A stretch of 64,000 bases of DNA from Tubulanus polymorphus (GCF_964204645.1 NC_134031.1:3765001-3829000), one strand, 5' to 3'; shown: positions 46,481 through 60,570, counted from the stretch's first letter. Numbers and translations are program-made. The notes: generated by a model from the letters alone, not told the origin.

Positions 46481-46720
46481 GATGCTGGATTCTATCGCAA
46501 GATTCCAAAATGCGCGATGCTGGATTCTATCACAAGATTCCAAAGTGCGCTATGCTGGATTCTATCGCAAGATTCCAAAGTGCGTGATGCTGGATTCTAT
46601 CGCAAGATTCCAAAATAGGTGATGCTGGATTCTATCGCAAGATTCCAAAATAGGTGATGCTGGATACTATCGCAAGATTGCAAAGTGCGTGATGCTGGAT
46701 TCTATCACAAGATTCCGAAC
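46481..46720 (+). repeat. 35-bp minisatellite, seven copies
   Basis: Seven head-to-tail units of GATGCTGGATTCTATCGCAA plus GATTCCAAA and a variable 6-bp tail (ATGCGC, GTGCGC, GTGCGT or ATAGGT). The period is exactly 35 bp and the last unit is partial. Two tail types alternate in blocks, so homogenisation is incomplete. A tRNA-like T-arm word (GGATTTGAATCC) lies 60 bp to the left but does not fold into a tRNA. Confidence 0.95.
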
Positions 46721-49700
46721 AAATTGTTATGGTCTAAAAAATAAAATCATCTTAAATATGTTAATTGCGTAAACTTCTTCGATCTACGACGAAGATGATG
46801 ATGAAGTCAGAGACATAAAGGAGAAAGAAACAGAGAGTCGTATTAAATAATCAGTCACGTTACATCCAGGAAGATCGACATCCGTCGCCGGCTACCCGAG
46901 AATAGCTTAAACGATCGTTACCATGACAAATTCCTTCCCGTCGTCGTCGTCGTCGTCGGTGCTGGATTCTACGCTCGTGTTCCTCGTCGCGTGTCCGATC
47001 GATTCACCGCGCGCGCACCAGTCGTTGCAGCAGCGTTCGTTCGTTCGTCAGCGAGCCGTGCAAAAACGAACGAAGCCAGCTCGTCGTCGCCGCGGCGGCG
47101 TACAGCTTCACGGATGGAGGGCATTCGTCGTTAATTATGGATAAAACGTTGCCATAGCAACTGGCGAGAATAACGTTCCATGGTTGAGTAACAACGGAAC
47201 GGCAATTACCGATAGCCTTTGTGCGCGTGATGAGATTTCATGGCGGACGGACCACTTTCCAGCCACGCTTCGGCGCCGTTCGAAATTGACGACAGGCGGA
47301 CGTTACCGAAACCGACGCCGCAGCGCGTGTGCGCCGATGCGTTCATGATTGCGCTGCGCGCTTCGGCGCACAATCGAACGCCGAACCAAAATAAAAGCGA
47401 CGGCGCTGTACGCATCTGTGAAAACAGACGACCGAGCTCGGATTCGAGAGACGGAGAGAGAGAGAATTCAGCCGAGCGTATGTACCGCACGTTAGTCAGT
47501 CAGATGACGATGTCCATGACATCAGCGGTGGATTTAGGGGGTGGTCTCCGGGGGTCCTTCCTTATCATCAAGAGAGAAATTGCGTGAAAACTGTAATCCA
47601 CCTCATCCGCCTTCAAAAATGTCTAACACCGAGGTAGGGACCCGCTGGTGGCTATCGTCGTGATTGCTTTATCTGAGAAATGCCTTTTCTTCTCTTCTGG
47701 ACCCAGGCCTTCCGATTCTTCTAGATTCCCCCCTGGACGTAAAAAGCCAGTTTCGCTCGGAAAGCGACGGACCACGCGTCAACGAACAATCGACCGCCGT
47801 CAAAATGGTCGATTCGCAGCAGACGGACGCCGAAAATCCATCTGCAATCGAGACGAGACGGACTTTTACTGCGAAAATGTTCGTATGTTTGTTTCGAGCA
47901 AATATTATTATTATACACGGGGGACCGAGGGCTTAGTCGCACACAGCCGAGGATTAGATTTGAGATACGTCTAAGACCATCTTAGATCTACAGCCAAAAC
48001 AAACATGCTATATCACAATTAGTCGACTAGTGGTCAGAGCTAATAATCAACCGCACTATAGTTCGGTCTTAACGCATTTCACAGTGGCGGCCATCTTGGA
48101 AATAGATCTGAACTAGTGACCGTATTCAGTTGCGTGGTACGTTATTTTCAGATTATAGTTCCGACAAACTGACATTTGGTTTCACTTAGTTCGCAAATAG
48201 TCATGTTGCGACATATTGACACGTCCAAAAAATTCCCAAATCTTACGCCTTTTTGTCATCTTAAATGATTTGATTGACATGAAACTAAAATGGGCTATGA
48301 CCTAAGCCTTGACTGCATTACTGGTGGCAAGTTTAAGTTAAAGCCAGGCTATAAGAAGAAGCCAGTCTGGGTTTCAATTGAATCCATTCTATTAAACTGG
48401 CCTCAGGCACTAATGATTTGCCATTATGAGAGTACAAACTAATTTGATTCGAATAGTTTGCCTTTTAATTGCCACTTAGCTAAGTACACTCACTAGCTGG
48501 AAGTCTCTTCACCTGTAAGCTAAGATGCTAATTGTTATATCTAACAAGTTGCCTATTAATTAACTCGATCCAGCACCTCAATGATCTACCCACCTTACCG
48601 ATCTATCTAATCTACCCACCTCACCGACCTATCTAATCTATCCAGCACCTAGTTTACAGATAAACGGTTGGCTCTTCAACAATCCTTTCATCACTTACTT
48701 TTGATGAGGTATATCTCATTATCGGCACGGGCATCAATCCAGTTCATTACATAAAAACCGCCGCGTGTTTCGCAATCAATATTAATGGATGGACAGATCG
48801 GCGTTCAGCGCGGCAGCGCGTGCTCAGCTCGTCATGCAGCTATTAAGATTACTTATTATATTATTTAGAAAATGAAAAAATTCTCGTAGACCCGCGCCAT
48901 GTGCGCGTGCGAGTGACTCCCACGTGACTTTGTCCTCCTCACGGCGCTGGATAGATTCCGCGAAATACTCTCAATAATGAAGTCTTCACCCGCGTGACCT
49001 TGCGCGACGATACGTAATGATTGTCCGGTACTCGGCTAATTTTTAATGAATTTCCGCTCAAGTCATAAGTTAAATCGATGAAAAACCACGTATCAAATTA
49101 TGGCTGATTTCGTAGAGTTTGTGCCACCTTTTTTAACTAAGTGGCCACTTTTCGTGCATATACAAATCCAAGAGTTTTCCCTGATTTTTCCGCAAAACTG
49201 AAAATTGAGTGAATCAAAGAAATTTCTAGGTTTGAAATGTTACCATTAATTTTTTTAAACCTTTTCATTGAACTTGGGCCGATGAACAACCAAAAGTGGT
49301 GTCGCACTTATTGGACAGATGGCGGTCAGGTTTCGCTTACTGAAGTTCCATACGATTAGGCGACCTCTTCAAAAATGAGACCACATCCGAAATGTCAAAA
49401 GCATCGGAAATCTGATAAAGAGCAAAGAGAAGCCAATGAGTCGACTAGTTAGCTAGGAGCGACCAGTTGCCGGTCCAGTTGGTGTAACTCGCCAGTAAAG
49501 CTAATTGGATATCCGTATGCAACCGAAACAACTAACGCCTAGACGTTATAAAGGTTCTGGGTGAAGGGCTCGGGTATTTGTAGACTGGAAGCTACATGTT
49601 CCATCGAAATTCCCTAGTCTTTATGAATGGCTGTCCACTTGCTTCCCGTTTACAAATCCCCAGATTTTTCCACGTGAAATACGCATGATTCCCTGAATAA

Positions 49701-52700
49701 ATTAGAGAAATTTCTAGGTTTGAAATGTTACAATTCATTCATTTTCATTTCAAGAAACGTGCCGTTAATAACATTATCCAAATTGCCAGTTTTCCATTTG
49801 AGTTTATAAAATTCCGCGAGTGAATCATTTTTCATCGTATTACGTATTGATACATAAACATGTAGTCAATGACATACGAATTCCCTGAGTTTTCTAGGTT
49901 TTTGGTAAAATTTGTCAAATTCAAAAAATTTCCCTGATTTTTTTCTAGGTTTTTTTTGATTCCCCATTTCCCGAGTTTTCCAGGTCAGTAGCCCGCCTGC
50001 TGTCGGAACGTTGAGTCCGTAGCCCGAATACGTTCAAGGTGAAATACGTTTATTCGAGCTACAGTCTATAAGTTCTAGGTGAAATTTTGAAAGTGTCTCG
50101 ATGAAAAAACTGATTCCGAATCGGTTATCGAGGCGTAAAAGATTTACAACCACTCGACGAGCTCGCGCTGTGAGGCTATTAAGTCACCAAAACGCCGCCG
50201 CGTCTCGGTACGACTTCAATTTAGCGTTACACGTCGCTGAGGCGGCTTCGATAGCGGCACGCGCCAACCAACGACGACCAAACAGCCGACGGTTTCTTTC
50301 GACAATTCTCAAACGTATGTTAAACATCGAGCAGACGCATAAACGGATCAAAGACTGCGACGACCGAAACCGACGAGGCGAAACTCGCTAACGCGCCGAT
50401 TCAATCGCGCACCTCTGAGCCGCGCCACGCCACGCGTTTTTTAATCCTTGGCGCTTCTGATCGAATATCTCTCTCTCTCTCTCTCTGCCGCTCTCAACCT
50501 TGTGAAGTTTCTGGCGGCGTTTTAGTCAGGCGTTCTATGCCTGAGAAATCAAAGCCGGCTGACGTCGCGGCTCTCCGGGGAAATGGATCATTATTAACGA
50601 CATTACGTTCCGAACGACTGAACTAACTTTCTTTCGCGTGGATTCACGCTCCGGCGCGTCGAACGTGATTACCCCGCGCTCCGTATTCAAGACAAACACG
50701 CAAATTTAATCTTACTTCACAGAGGTATACGCGCCGTGCGCCGCCGCCGCGTCGAGATTCAGGTGCCCGGGTTTTTGAATATGACGCACATCTGCCGACA
50801 TCATCAAAAACAAACGGATACCTTTGTCCGTACATCGCGATGAAAGAAAATGTTCTTTGATAGCTTTAAATAACTTTTGTCATGGTTGAACCGTTGTTGT
50901 ACAACAAATTCGACTGTTTATACGCCTGAGGAATACGTCCTTCTTCATTAGTAGAATGCCGTTTATGCAACATCAGCTTGGCCACTTTTATTTGCTCCCC
51001 TCCCCCTCCCCCCCTGCTGACTATTCCCTGATATGCATGTTTCACAAATATGGTGGAAACTGACCATACGCGTGTCATAGCAATTTCTACAAATTTCCTC
51101 GATTTTTTTGGTTTTCTACAGCCTTCCCGGACTTTTTTCGAGAGAAGAAAATTCCCTGACTTTTCCCCGATTTCCAGGTAAGTCGCCACCGTGATCTGAA
51201 ACCTCCTTTCATCGACAACCTAGACACATTGTGGTCTATATCGCCTAAGGAGGGAGCTGGTGTTAAAGTAGCCTAACAGCACCTTACACTGGGCGCTTAT
51301 TGATTGGGGAAAATGCCTGGCAGTCAAGAGGCAATCAATATACAGGTACCCAGCTGGTGTTTGAGGGCTAGTAGATAATGTTAACAGGTGCTCGGTGCAA
51401 AGAGTTGAAATGCCGCGTGCTCAATTACAATTCTTCCCGATTTGAAAATATATGTCTTTTGCAATCTACCCGATTGTTATGGTCGAATGGCCTTTATCTT
51501 GAACTGACTTCTCCACACTCAGTACCGGTCAATTCTGCAAAATGTCGAATTTCACTAATAACAATTGAGAGAATCCTTTAAATTTAGTCCGATTTCCAAT
51601 TCGGTCAACTCGAAGAAAAATAACAGTCGAAACGCTACGGAATACGGTGGAGTTTACCATACTTCAAAATGTGACGCAAATTTTCATTAATTTCAAAATC
51701 GAAAAAAAATCATACAATTTACATTTTACTATCAGACGATGACATCACGTGTGAGATTTGTGATAGCTCTTTTTAAAATCATAACTTGTTGATGATGAAA
51801 CGTGAAATCTAAAAACTGTTCCTACATCAACCTTTCATTCAATGGTGTGCGTCGTGTTTTTTAAGAATCTAAAATCTGTTAAATTTGAAACTAACAAAAT
51901 CTTTAAAAAGTCTTAAAAAAGATTTGAATCAGGAATCGGGCAATTAGCTAAAATATAAAACGTGGGCTAAATCCAATTGAATAACTGACCACCAAATGAA
52001 ATAAATCGCCCATGGGCTAAGTGGTTTACCTTGAAAACTGGGCTTGTTTGGAGCAAGGGCATTGCAATCATACAAAGATCTATTCGATATTGTATTCTAT
52101 CTATTTCAAAGAATTATTTTGTAGTCAAATAAGGCCAAAAATATACATTTCAAAATTTGGCCGGGTACAGGTAGGTAGGGAAACTATTATATAAATTGAA
52201 AAAATATTTTTCACAATATGAAATAAAATATCTAAACGAAATTCATACGATATCACCAATCAGAGGGTGAAAGGTAAACCAAAAACAAGCAGGGAGGTAA
52301 TAAAGCAACTCCTTCATATTTCCTGTTTGTCTAGAAAACCCAATAACACCTGCAACGATATTAACACCTTGTATATAATTGCATTAACACCTGTTTATAG
52401 ACTTCAGATTATACCCTAACATATACATTAGCTAAATAGATATCATCGAATTTAAATCTATGCAAAATACACGATAATAATTCATACTATATATTTTCTA
52501 TGAGTGCAATATTAATGTGCGTAATAAATCATAGCCCCATATTTGGCTTATGTTGACCAGGGATTTCCAGGGCCTCCTCGGCTTGATAATCATTTCATGA
52601 TTTCCGAGGTCCCGGTGATCGTCATGTTTGATGCATAGATAATATCGCTCGAATATCTATATATCTCGTTCTTTGACAATCATCGAATCGAATCAAAAAT

Positions 52701-53564
52701 CTCTTGCAACAACCACCACAATCCAGAGCAGAGGATTCACTCATTAATCAACATTTTATTTCACTACCATCCTATCATAATCCTTTCAATCTGAATTTTT
52801 TTTCAATGCTCCTATATCAAAGTTTAGCCAAAAAGTCGGAATAAATTGCCGGTTTTTAACTCTTTAACTAAAGACTCTTTGACTAAACTGTATCACTCGG
52901 TTTTTAACTGATTGAAAATGAACTAATTCCAACTCAGAGTTAACTCCTAAACTCACAAACTCTTAACTCAACTGTGGAACTCGATCCATGTTGACAAAAT
53001 GCATTTCCACACATCTACAATGGTCTTAGCAATATGCATTCATCTTCTTATTAGTTCAATCATTCAGACACAGACCGGTCAACCTGATATGTCTAATTGT
53101 AGTCGTTTTCACCCAAAATGAAACTAATTTGACATAAAAAATAGTGGTTTCATTGAAAATACACAAGAAATCCTTCCGATTTTGAGGGTTTTTTGAAACA
53201 TTTGGTAGTAGAACCTTTAGAGAGAGTAGAAGGTGCTCTAATATAGAAGTTGTAAGGTCGGCTGACACATCAGAGCATCACGCGCGTGCGCGAGAAATCA
53301 GGTACAAGATACGATGAATTTAAAACGACAGACTTACCAGCACGTAGAACGAACGCGTGTCGGGAACATGTGCGATGTAGAAACAGCAGCGTATGTCATC
53401 GAATGCGTCTTCATGCGTATTGCGAGATGACGTAAATGTTGTTATTCATCGCGACGGTCGCGAGGTGGCGTTAACTCAATCAACACCGCGTGGCCGCAGA
53501 GACAGCGCGTGCGCGTAGAGAACATGTGCTCGTCACACTACTGACTAGCATACACACAGCAACA
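46721..53564. other. Intergenic DNA with CpG-rich blocks, no gene assigned
   Basis: CpG-rich blocks at about 46900–47560 and 50100–50800 alternate with AT-rich DNA. The former contains a 115-codon + strand frame (47240–47587) with no recognisable domain and biased composition; I do not call it. A tandem of ACCCACCTCACCGAYCTATCT units lies at about 48580–48650, a GCGGCCATCTTGG motif at 48087–48099, and CAGGGTGG-family repeats at 49118–49265, 49605–49985 and 51040–51182. These blocks could be regulatory DNA or 5' exons of Pax or of a gene outside the window. Confidence 0.45.
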
Positions 53565-53985
53565 ACTGCGTAGTCTTTTAGTTCGATTAATGACTAGATA
53601 GTTGACACTAATCAGCTAGCAGACGCCCTAGGCCCTAGCAATAATCGAACCTTCTAGTCCGATCAGCAACAACTGAACCTGAACCAACTGAACTTACTAG
53701 TCCGATTAATGATAAGATAGTCGCGACTAACTAGCACATGTGCTAGTGAAGATGAAGAGAGCAACAGCTGCCTTTTAGTCCGACTAATAATGAGACGGTC
53801 ACCACTGACTAGCTGATGTGCCAGCAAAAACTAACCTTCTTATCCGATCGATGACTAGATGGTCACACTACAGACTAGTGGACAAAGAGAGCAACAACTG
53901 AACCGTCTTCTAGTCCGATTAACGACAAGCCGGTCACCACTAACTAGCAGACGAGCTAGCAACAACTGAACCTTCTAGTTCGTTA
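53565..53985. repeat. Degenerate tandem array, ~75–95-bp units
   Basis: Five or six diverged units each carry CTTCTAGTCCGATTAATGA, then AGATGGTCACCACTAACTAGC and AGCAACAACTGAACC. Unit length varies because segments are missing or duplicated. It lies in a CpG-rich region and has no continuous frame. Confidence 0.75.
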
Positions 53986-56469
53986 AACGACTACGCAAGA
54001 GACACACGACGACGACGACGTCAGTGTTCCACGTTCCGCGGACGTATAAACTTTTCATCAAGTGAAGCGAATAATGCACGGACGTACAGCTGCTCCAGTC
54101 GCTAGTTCGCTTCGCTTGATTTGCATATCCAAGCTCCAACGCAGCGTAAAAAATGCGCGGCACACATGTGGAACTGGCAGCGACCATTGTTCGGCGTATG
54201 AAAGGCATCATCGTCGGGTGTAACCCGTTCATCCGCGCCGCGTTCGATCCACCAGCCTCGAAACCGTACACGTATTGTCCACCGTCTTAATTAAAACGCG
54301 CAGAATAACGCGGCCACAAATTGCCGGCCGCCGCCGCCGCCCGAGGGGGGTACGAACCGAGTATCTCGTCGGTCGTCGGCGATTTAGTTCGTTAATATCG
54401 GCGGCGTTGCACGGTCAAATGAATACCAATGAACCGGAAGAACTCTACGTATGAAAGCATCGTCGAGTTGCCCTCGCGCCACGTGGGAGGGAGAGCTCGT
54501 TCAGACGCTATTTGATCATACGTGTCGTCGATTCATAGCGATCATTAATCGCCAAACGATGAATGAATGAAACACGTTTTTCTTCCGCCGACTCAGAAAA
54601 CAATTCGCCACCTGGTTCCGAAGTTCTCGCAGGTTTGACACAATTTATTTCGTTAATTTCCGCCGTATATAAAACCCTATGCCTCGATCAGAAGGACGAC
54701 CGCGCAGGGATCAGACCCGAGTCGAATTCGGCCCGTCCCTGATAGGAAAGCGCGTTCACACGTAAACCACTCACTCATTATTAAACAATGCTGTAGTAAG
54801 CGAGGCGACCTGTTTCCAGAACCAGTTAGCATTTACGCCCACTCTAACATGGAACTGGATTCATAGGTTCCAGCTCAATGCATTTACACACAAATATCTC
54901 ATTTACCCGTGCTAAAATTTGGCTCTTGTGCGTGGAACATAGCATGGAACATGGAACAGCATTCAGAGGTTCCACTTACCCGATAAAGTACTGCAATTCT
55001 AGCATCAAACCTCGCAGCCAACTGAATTGGTCATAAATTAGGTTAAACTTCACCGGAGGGGGGGGGGAAGTGATTACTGTTCGTTAAATCTGGCCATAGT
55101 ATGATAATGACCACCGACTTTTATCTGGACTTATAACTAACTATTAAACGATGAGCGTAAAATGCCAGATGACGCAACATCGACAACTCTTTCTGCAGTC
55201 GTTAGGAACGGCTGTAAAAGTCACTCTACATAAGTCCTGTCAAGTGATTACAATTTTTGATGACACTCAACCATTTCGGAGTGTGGCGTCGAACAGAGTG
55301 GATGTCATTTAGACGCATGTGCTGTGTCATATCTGATCGCAACAGATGATTTTTCGAGAAAAAATTCGTTCAATTCTCGACGTAGAAAGACACAGAATTG
55401 ACTATTAGGTATTGTGCTGTAAAAAAGGGTTTAAAATGCTCCCAAATAAAAGAGGTACCCAGAGGTACTTAGCTTTTTTCTACAAAATTCCCGACTCCTT
55501 TATAAAAGAGAAGAAAATACCCCGACTTTTTCCCGATATCCAGATAAGTGGCCATTCTGATATTTCATCATTTTTTTTATAAATTCATTTTTTTTCATAA
55601 ATTCAGAAAATTATCGCAAAATCTCCTCAGTAATCGCTTACAACAGCCTTAAAGCCACGAAACAAAACGGAAATAGATTTCGAGAATAAAATGATTATCT
55701 ATTACGCGCGAAGGAGAAATGCCATATTGAAAAGATCTCGCCCCGACAGTCGGTAAACACCTCGAAAACAAGTGAAACACGGAAATTTCGAACATAGGAA
55801 CAATCGGACTCCGTGTACCGGTGAGTGCGTCCGGTTATTGTTCTCCGAGCGCCGAGACCGAACTATCGAGCCGATAATAGCAGATGTAAATACTCGCGAG
55901 ACACCTCCGTCCGACCGTTTGTAAACCGGCGCGTCCCCGTAATCGGTCGCAGCTGCGCGCCCGCGGTGACCGCGCACCGTGGCAACCGCGGCGACACGCG
56001 ACAACAATGTTCATTTCACGGTGCTCGCGAAAACAATGAGTTACACGACACGACGCGGTAACGAAGAGAAAAAAAAAAACACTGCGCACGCAGAAATGAA
56101 ATAATATTTGTATTCTAATGGGATTAAACGCTTTTACGCCGCGCTCATTTATTTTGATTACGCTCGTGTATGAATGACTAGTGTTCTACGCCGTACAGGG
56201 CTAATAGACTATTAGATATTTCTGGGTTTCAGTTCATACAAGCCTTGCTTTTTTCTGAAACCCCGGTTTTATATCACAACATTAAGCATCATTAATCGTC
56301 ATGTTTTACACATTTTTGCATATATTTTTACTGAAATGAATAAATATATCTATCGACCAAGTAAATATATCTAAAGACCAAGAAGACCGTTCACCTAAAC
56401 TAAAATGATGCTTACATTTCGAGTTTCTGAGAATTTATAATAAGGAACAGGTTCTGACAGATAAGAGGA
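53986..56469. other. CpG-rich then AT-rich DNA, no gene assigned
   Basis: CpG-rich blocks lie at 53990–54780 and 55680–56090; one includes CCGCCGCCGCCGCCC at about 54330. A polyG tract is at about 55060–55070 and a CAGGGTGG-type fragment at about 55460–55560. Short frames in the CpG-rich parts lack domain signals. Confidence 0.45.
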
Positions 56470-56985
56470 GCTAGTTGTATCGACGAAGACTTGGATTTAA
56501 GACTAGTCCAAACCCACTTTGGTTCTAATGTCAATCTAATAACATAACCTAAGATCAGTCTTCAGATCTAAGACCGATTTCCACTTGCTCGGTAGAAGGT
56601 TTAGATACAAGACAGGTCTGAATCCGCGTTGGTTCCACATAGTCAATCTAATAACCTAAACTTAGTCAACTAAACAGATCTAAGACTAATTTCCATATGC
56701 ATGGTAGAAGGCTTAGATTTAAGAATAGTCTGAACTTACTTTGGTTCCATATACGGATCTAATAATCTAAGATCAGTCTTTAGATTTAAGACAGGTTTGA
56801 ACCCACTTTGGTTCTAATGTCAATCTAATAACTAAGATCAGTCTTGAGATGTAGGACCAATTTCCAGATGCATGGCAGAAGGCTTAGACTTAAGACCAGA
56901 CTGAACATACGGATCTAATTACCTAAGATCAGTCTTTAGATTTAAGACAGTTTTGAACCAACTTTGGTTCTATAACACTCTTCAG
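56470..56985. repeat. Tandem array built from foldback-family words
   Basis: Four or five irregular units (spacing about 70–150 bp) repeat ACTTTGGTTCTAATGTCAATCT, CTAAGATCAGTCTT, AGATTTAAGAC and TGCATGGTAGAAGGCTTAGA. The words overlap those of the palindromic CCAGTTGC family (related stretches at 59745–59950), suggesting local amplification of such an element. Confidence 0.7.
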
Positions 56986-59619
56986 ACATTCCAATTGCAC
57001 GTATATGAATACCGAGTGCAGGGCTAATTTCTTAATCGTATCGCGTTCATTTGTATCGAATCGGAAAAAGTCGGTATTAAAACATTAAAAATTGAACGTT
57101 ATTACTCGACTTTAGACATGCTCATTGAGCGTGCTACGATCGCAGTCATGCGCTTCGACGATCGAGCGTCGAGTTACAATCCGACGACGCCGAAATCGAG
57201 CACGTTCGAATTATTAGAACCAATTCGTTTCATCGTTGCGATGACGTTAATTTCATCTAATAACCGAACTGGGACTGTGTGTGTGTATCGGAACTAGGCC
57301 AGACGGAACTATGATGCTAATAGCCGTCTGGCTGGCCGCTTCGGTCCCCCCCACGAAACAAGGGCCAAGCATCACCGGCATTGTGCCACGTCCCCCCCCC
57401 CCCCCCCCCGGAAACCAGTGTCACGCATCACCGGCCTGGAAGAACTTAGGTTATAGGATTTAGTCAACTATTTGCGACCGGATGTCAGTGAGTCGTAACT
57501 ATAGTCGGGAAATAGTGAACCAAGGAATTGAGCGTGGTTGCCGTAGTTCGGACGTAGCTCCAAGATGGCCGATGCTGTGAAATGCGAGACCGAACTACAT
57601 GTATAGTACGTTTGGTTATCAGCTTTGACCACTAAGTCAGTTTCATTAAAAGTTTCAACTCTCAAATCAATTCACTTTGTTCATTAATTCAATTTATCTT
57701 AAATCGATTTAGGAGAGAATCATCTTTGCGAATAAAGAAATACTACATCATACACAATTCATACAGCATGCCGCAATTAAAAGTTAAGCTCGGCCTGTCT
57801 ATCACGATTTCTGACAGTCACTCGACGTGGATCAAGTGGAACTTAGCAGGTGGATCGCATAAAAATATGTCGGGTGTATTATTTTTATTACCACCGCGGC
57901 GAACATCGAAATCGACAAATACACTTCGATTTTTTTCAAAAGAGCCCGTTTCATATCGTTCCTATTTCAATCGAGCCATATTTGCTACGGTCAGTGATGA
58001 AATAATGAAAGAACGCGAGGGATTTCATGCATCGAATCGAAAGACGAAAACATTGCGCATTAACAACAATATGTGGAACGATACGCTTACCTTATTAGGC
58101 GTTCGAGGGGGTCCTTAGTTTCGAAAAGCTTTTGATTATCCAATTATCATATTCTGAATATAAAAGTCGCTGATTATTATCGCGAAACCTCCTACCGACT
58201 ATAGCTATAGATATAAAGGGCATCGACCAATACTACAACCCAAATCTACTCAGTTCGTACACACTCTAAACTATCCTATACGACGTGGTGTATTTACATG
58301 CTGCGCTCGTAGTTGAAACGTCCACTTGATAAAGGTCAAGCACGCGCACATATATATCAATCTCTAGCCTGCCTGCTTGTTCTGCTTCGACGAGTTTATT
58401 CCTGATAATTAAAACAGGCATACAGAAACATAGAGTAGGTCCCTATGTACAAACGGCATACCACAGCCTCGTTATGTCACGGTGTACGGTGTCCGCTCAG
58501 TTGAAGTCGTTAGACTCGGAGACAGCAGCATCGAGAGCGCGGAAGGCGGCGGCCGCCGATTTGTTTTGTTTGTTCTTTCGGCTCTCCGCTCGACGCGCTG
58601 CAGACGACAATGGGCAATTAATCAGTTCAAAGATCGACCAGCCACTGGAACCGCTTCGTACAAACAAAACCCCCCTCAATGGAATGCGGCCTGACCTTTT
58701 TTTATGCGTATATAAGGCGCTGCACGTTTATTCCAGTATAAGGCTGGATGTGATTGTATTTTGATCCCGGTGAAATATATATTATTCATGCTTGACGAGA
58801 GGTCCAATTACGCTGCGTATATAACAATAGTCGATGGCTACTCGCGCAACTCCCGGATAGAGTGTCGCCATTGTTAAAAAACTCTTCATTCGAACGAAGT
58901 CTTCCTTTAGTTACATAATTACATCAGTCAAATTTAAACTAAAACCGTGGTCCTGTCCTAAAATAAGGATTGACCCTATTATACCACCGCCGATCGCATG
59001 ACTTCATCTGTAGGCTACTTCGATAACCCCTTTGAAATCGAACCCTTCGCTCTCGGCAGGTGTGCTGGGTTTGTAAGGTACACCAAATCAAAACAAATCT
59101 AGCAATCAAATAAATCGGTTGCGTTGAAATGATTTGATGCTTAAGTAAATTTACTGCAATAATAGAATTTCAATTTCATTCCTAGATACAAAACTAGAGC
59201 CCAACGCGCACACGGAAATGCTCGGACTCTCTGCCTCATGTTTCCGTGAGTACACTGTGTACGCCGGCCGTCGTGGGTGACTACCCCCCCCCCCCTCAGG
59301 CATGAGTTATTACCACTCACCGATGAATTAATGATGAACGACGACGACGCCGAACACGCTGGAGTACTTCACGCGACGCACCGAGCCGTAACGATACGAC
59401 GACGGTCACTCGCACTCAAAGCCCCGTGAGAGGGGAATGACTGACCGGTGACCAGTTCGATGGATCTGCTGCTATCGTCTCGTTACAGCTGTCTAATTAA
59501 TACCGACAAGAGCGTGTATAATCATTCATACCCCGAGACTGAATATTAAATTTATTCCCAGGAGATTCGAAGGGTTAACCACCTCATGAGACAAAACCTT
59601 CATCTTACTAGCTAAGCAC

Positions 59620-59950
59620 CTTGACTTAAGTCCGAAAGCGGTCTTAAATGTGAGACTGATCAAAGGTTATTTGATTGGCTATAGAACCTAGGTGGGCTCG
59701 GACTGGTCTTAAAATCTAAGCCGTATACAATGCAACTGGAAAGTGGTCTCAGATATGATATGATATAAAGATTCGATTGCCTATAGGACCAAAGTGGGTT
59801 CAGACTAGTCTTAAATCTAAGCCTTCTACAACACAAGAGGCAAAACCTTTATCCTAATAGGCTTGACTTAAGTTCACAAGTGGTCTTAGATCTTAAGACT
59901 GATCTTAGGTTACGGTTATTAGATTGACAGTAGATCCGGATGATTTCAGA
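59620..59950. repeat. Two to three adjacent foldback-family copies
   Basis: TTGACTTAAGTCCGAAAGCGG to TACAATGCAACTGG (59620–59740) is one full copy with the core TTTGATTGGCTATAGAACCTAGG. Partial copies follow at about 59773–59842 and 59865–59950. Nested or adjacent insertion of one family is likely. Confidence 0.6.
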
Positions 59951-60503
59951 TACCTAATGCCTGACAGATATAGGAAAGTTCTATCACATAGAAATATCAG
60001 ATTCAATGCATCAAACGTTTAATTCACAATAGACAATTAAAAATCTATACCTTCAATATTGAACATCTATAGCGGATACACGGCCTCCCGAGTCATACAC
60101 GGTTCACTGATAATCGAGCAGTATTCACCAAACGTTGAAACCATCCCGTGTATTGTATTGTTCGGATCGAGGAAGTACGCTCAGTTGGTTGTACGTTGAC
60201 GAGAATGCCAGCCGCAGAACTATGCAGCGAGACTAGAGAGAGCGCTATAGGTCATTCAGTGTGCCGAGACGCGCACAAAACAAATAGGAGGAAAGCACTG
60301 CGCGACGACGGCGCACGCAAATATTCATATAGGCCATGAATGCATCAATGCGTGCTCTTTCATGCGCTTTCATGTGTATAGACGCATCGAACAGGAAGTC
60401 GTGAGATATTTTCGAGAGCGTCGAGTTGAATACTCGGAACGGCAACAAAAGCGAGGCAGTCATCATCATTCATGTTCACAGTCCTTCATAAACACACCTC
60501 AGT

Positions 60504-60570
60504 AGAGAGGGAGAGGGAGAGGGAGAGGGAGAGGGAGAGGGAGAGGGAGAGGGACAGGGACAGGGAGAGG
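60504..60570 (+). repeat. GGGAGA simple repeat
   Basis: About eleven tandem hexamers of GAGAGG/GGGAGA, with two GGGACA variants near the right end, form a pure purine tract on the + strand except for those two C bases. Confidence 0.9.

Noticed and set aside
46415-46482. tRNA-like sequence on the minus strand (GGATTCAAATCC word)
   Set aside because: The T-arm stem has two mismatches out of five and I could not fold acceptor, D and anticodon arms.
47240-47587. 115-codon + strand frame in CpG-rich DNA
   Set aside because: GC/CpG-rich DNA has few stops; no domain, splice or poly(A) support and no recognisable family.
57726-58118. 130-codon + strand frame
   Set aside because: No recognisable motif and no flanking splice or poly(A) support; could be chance.
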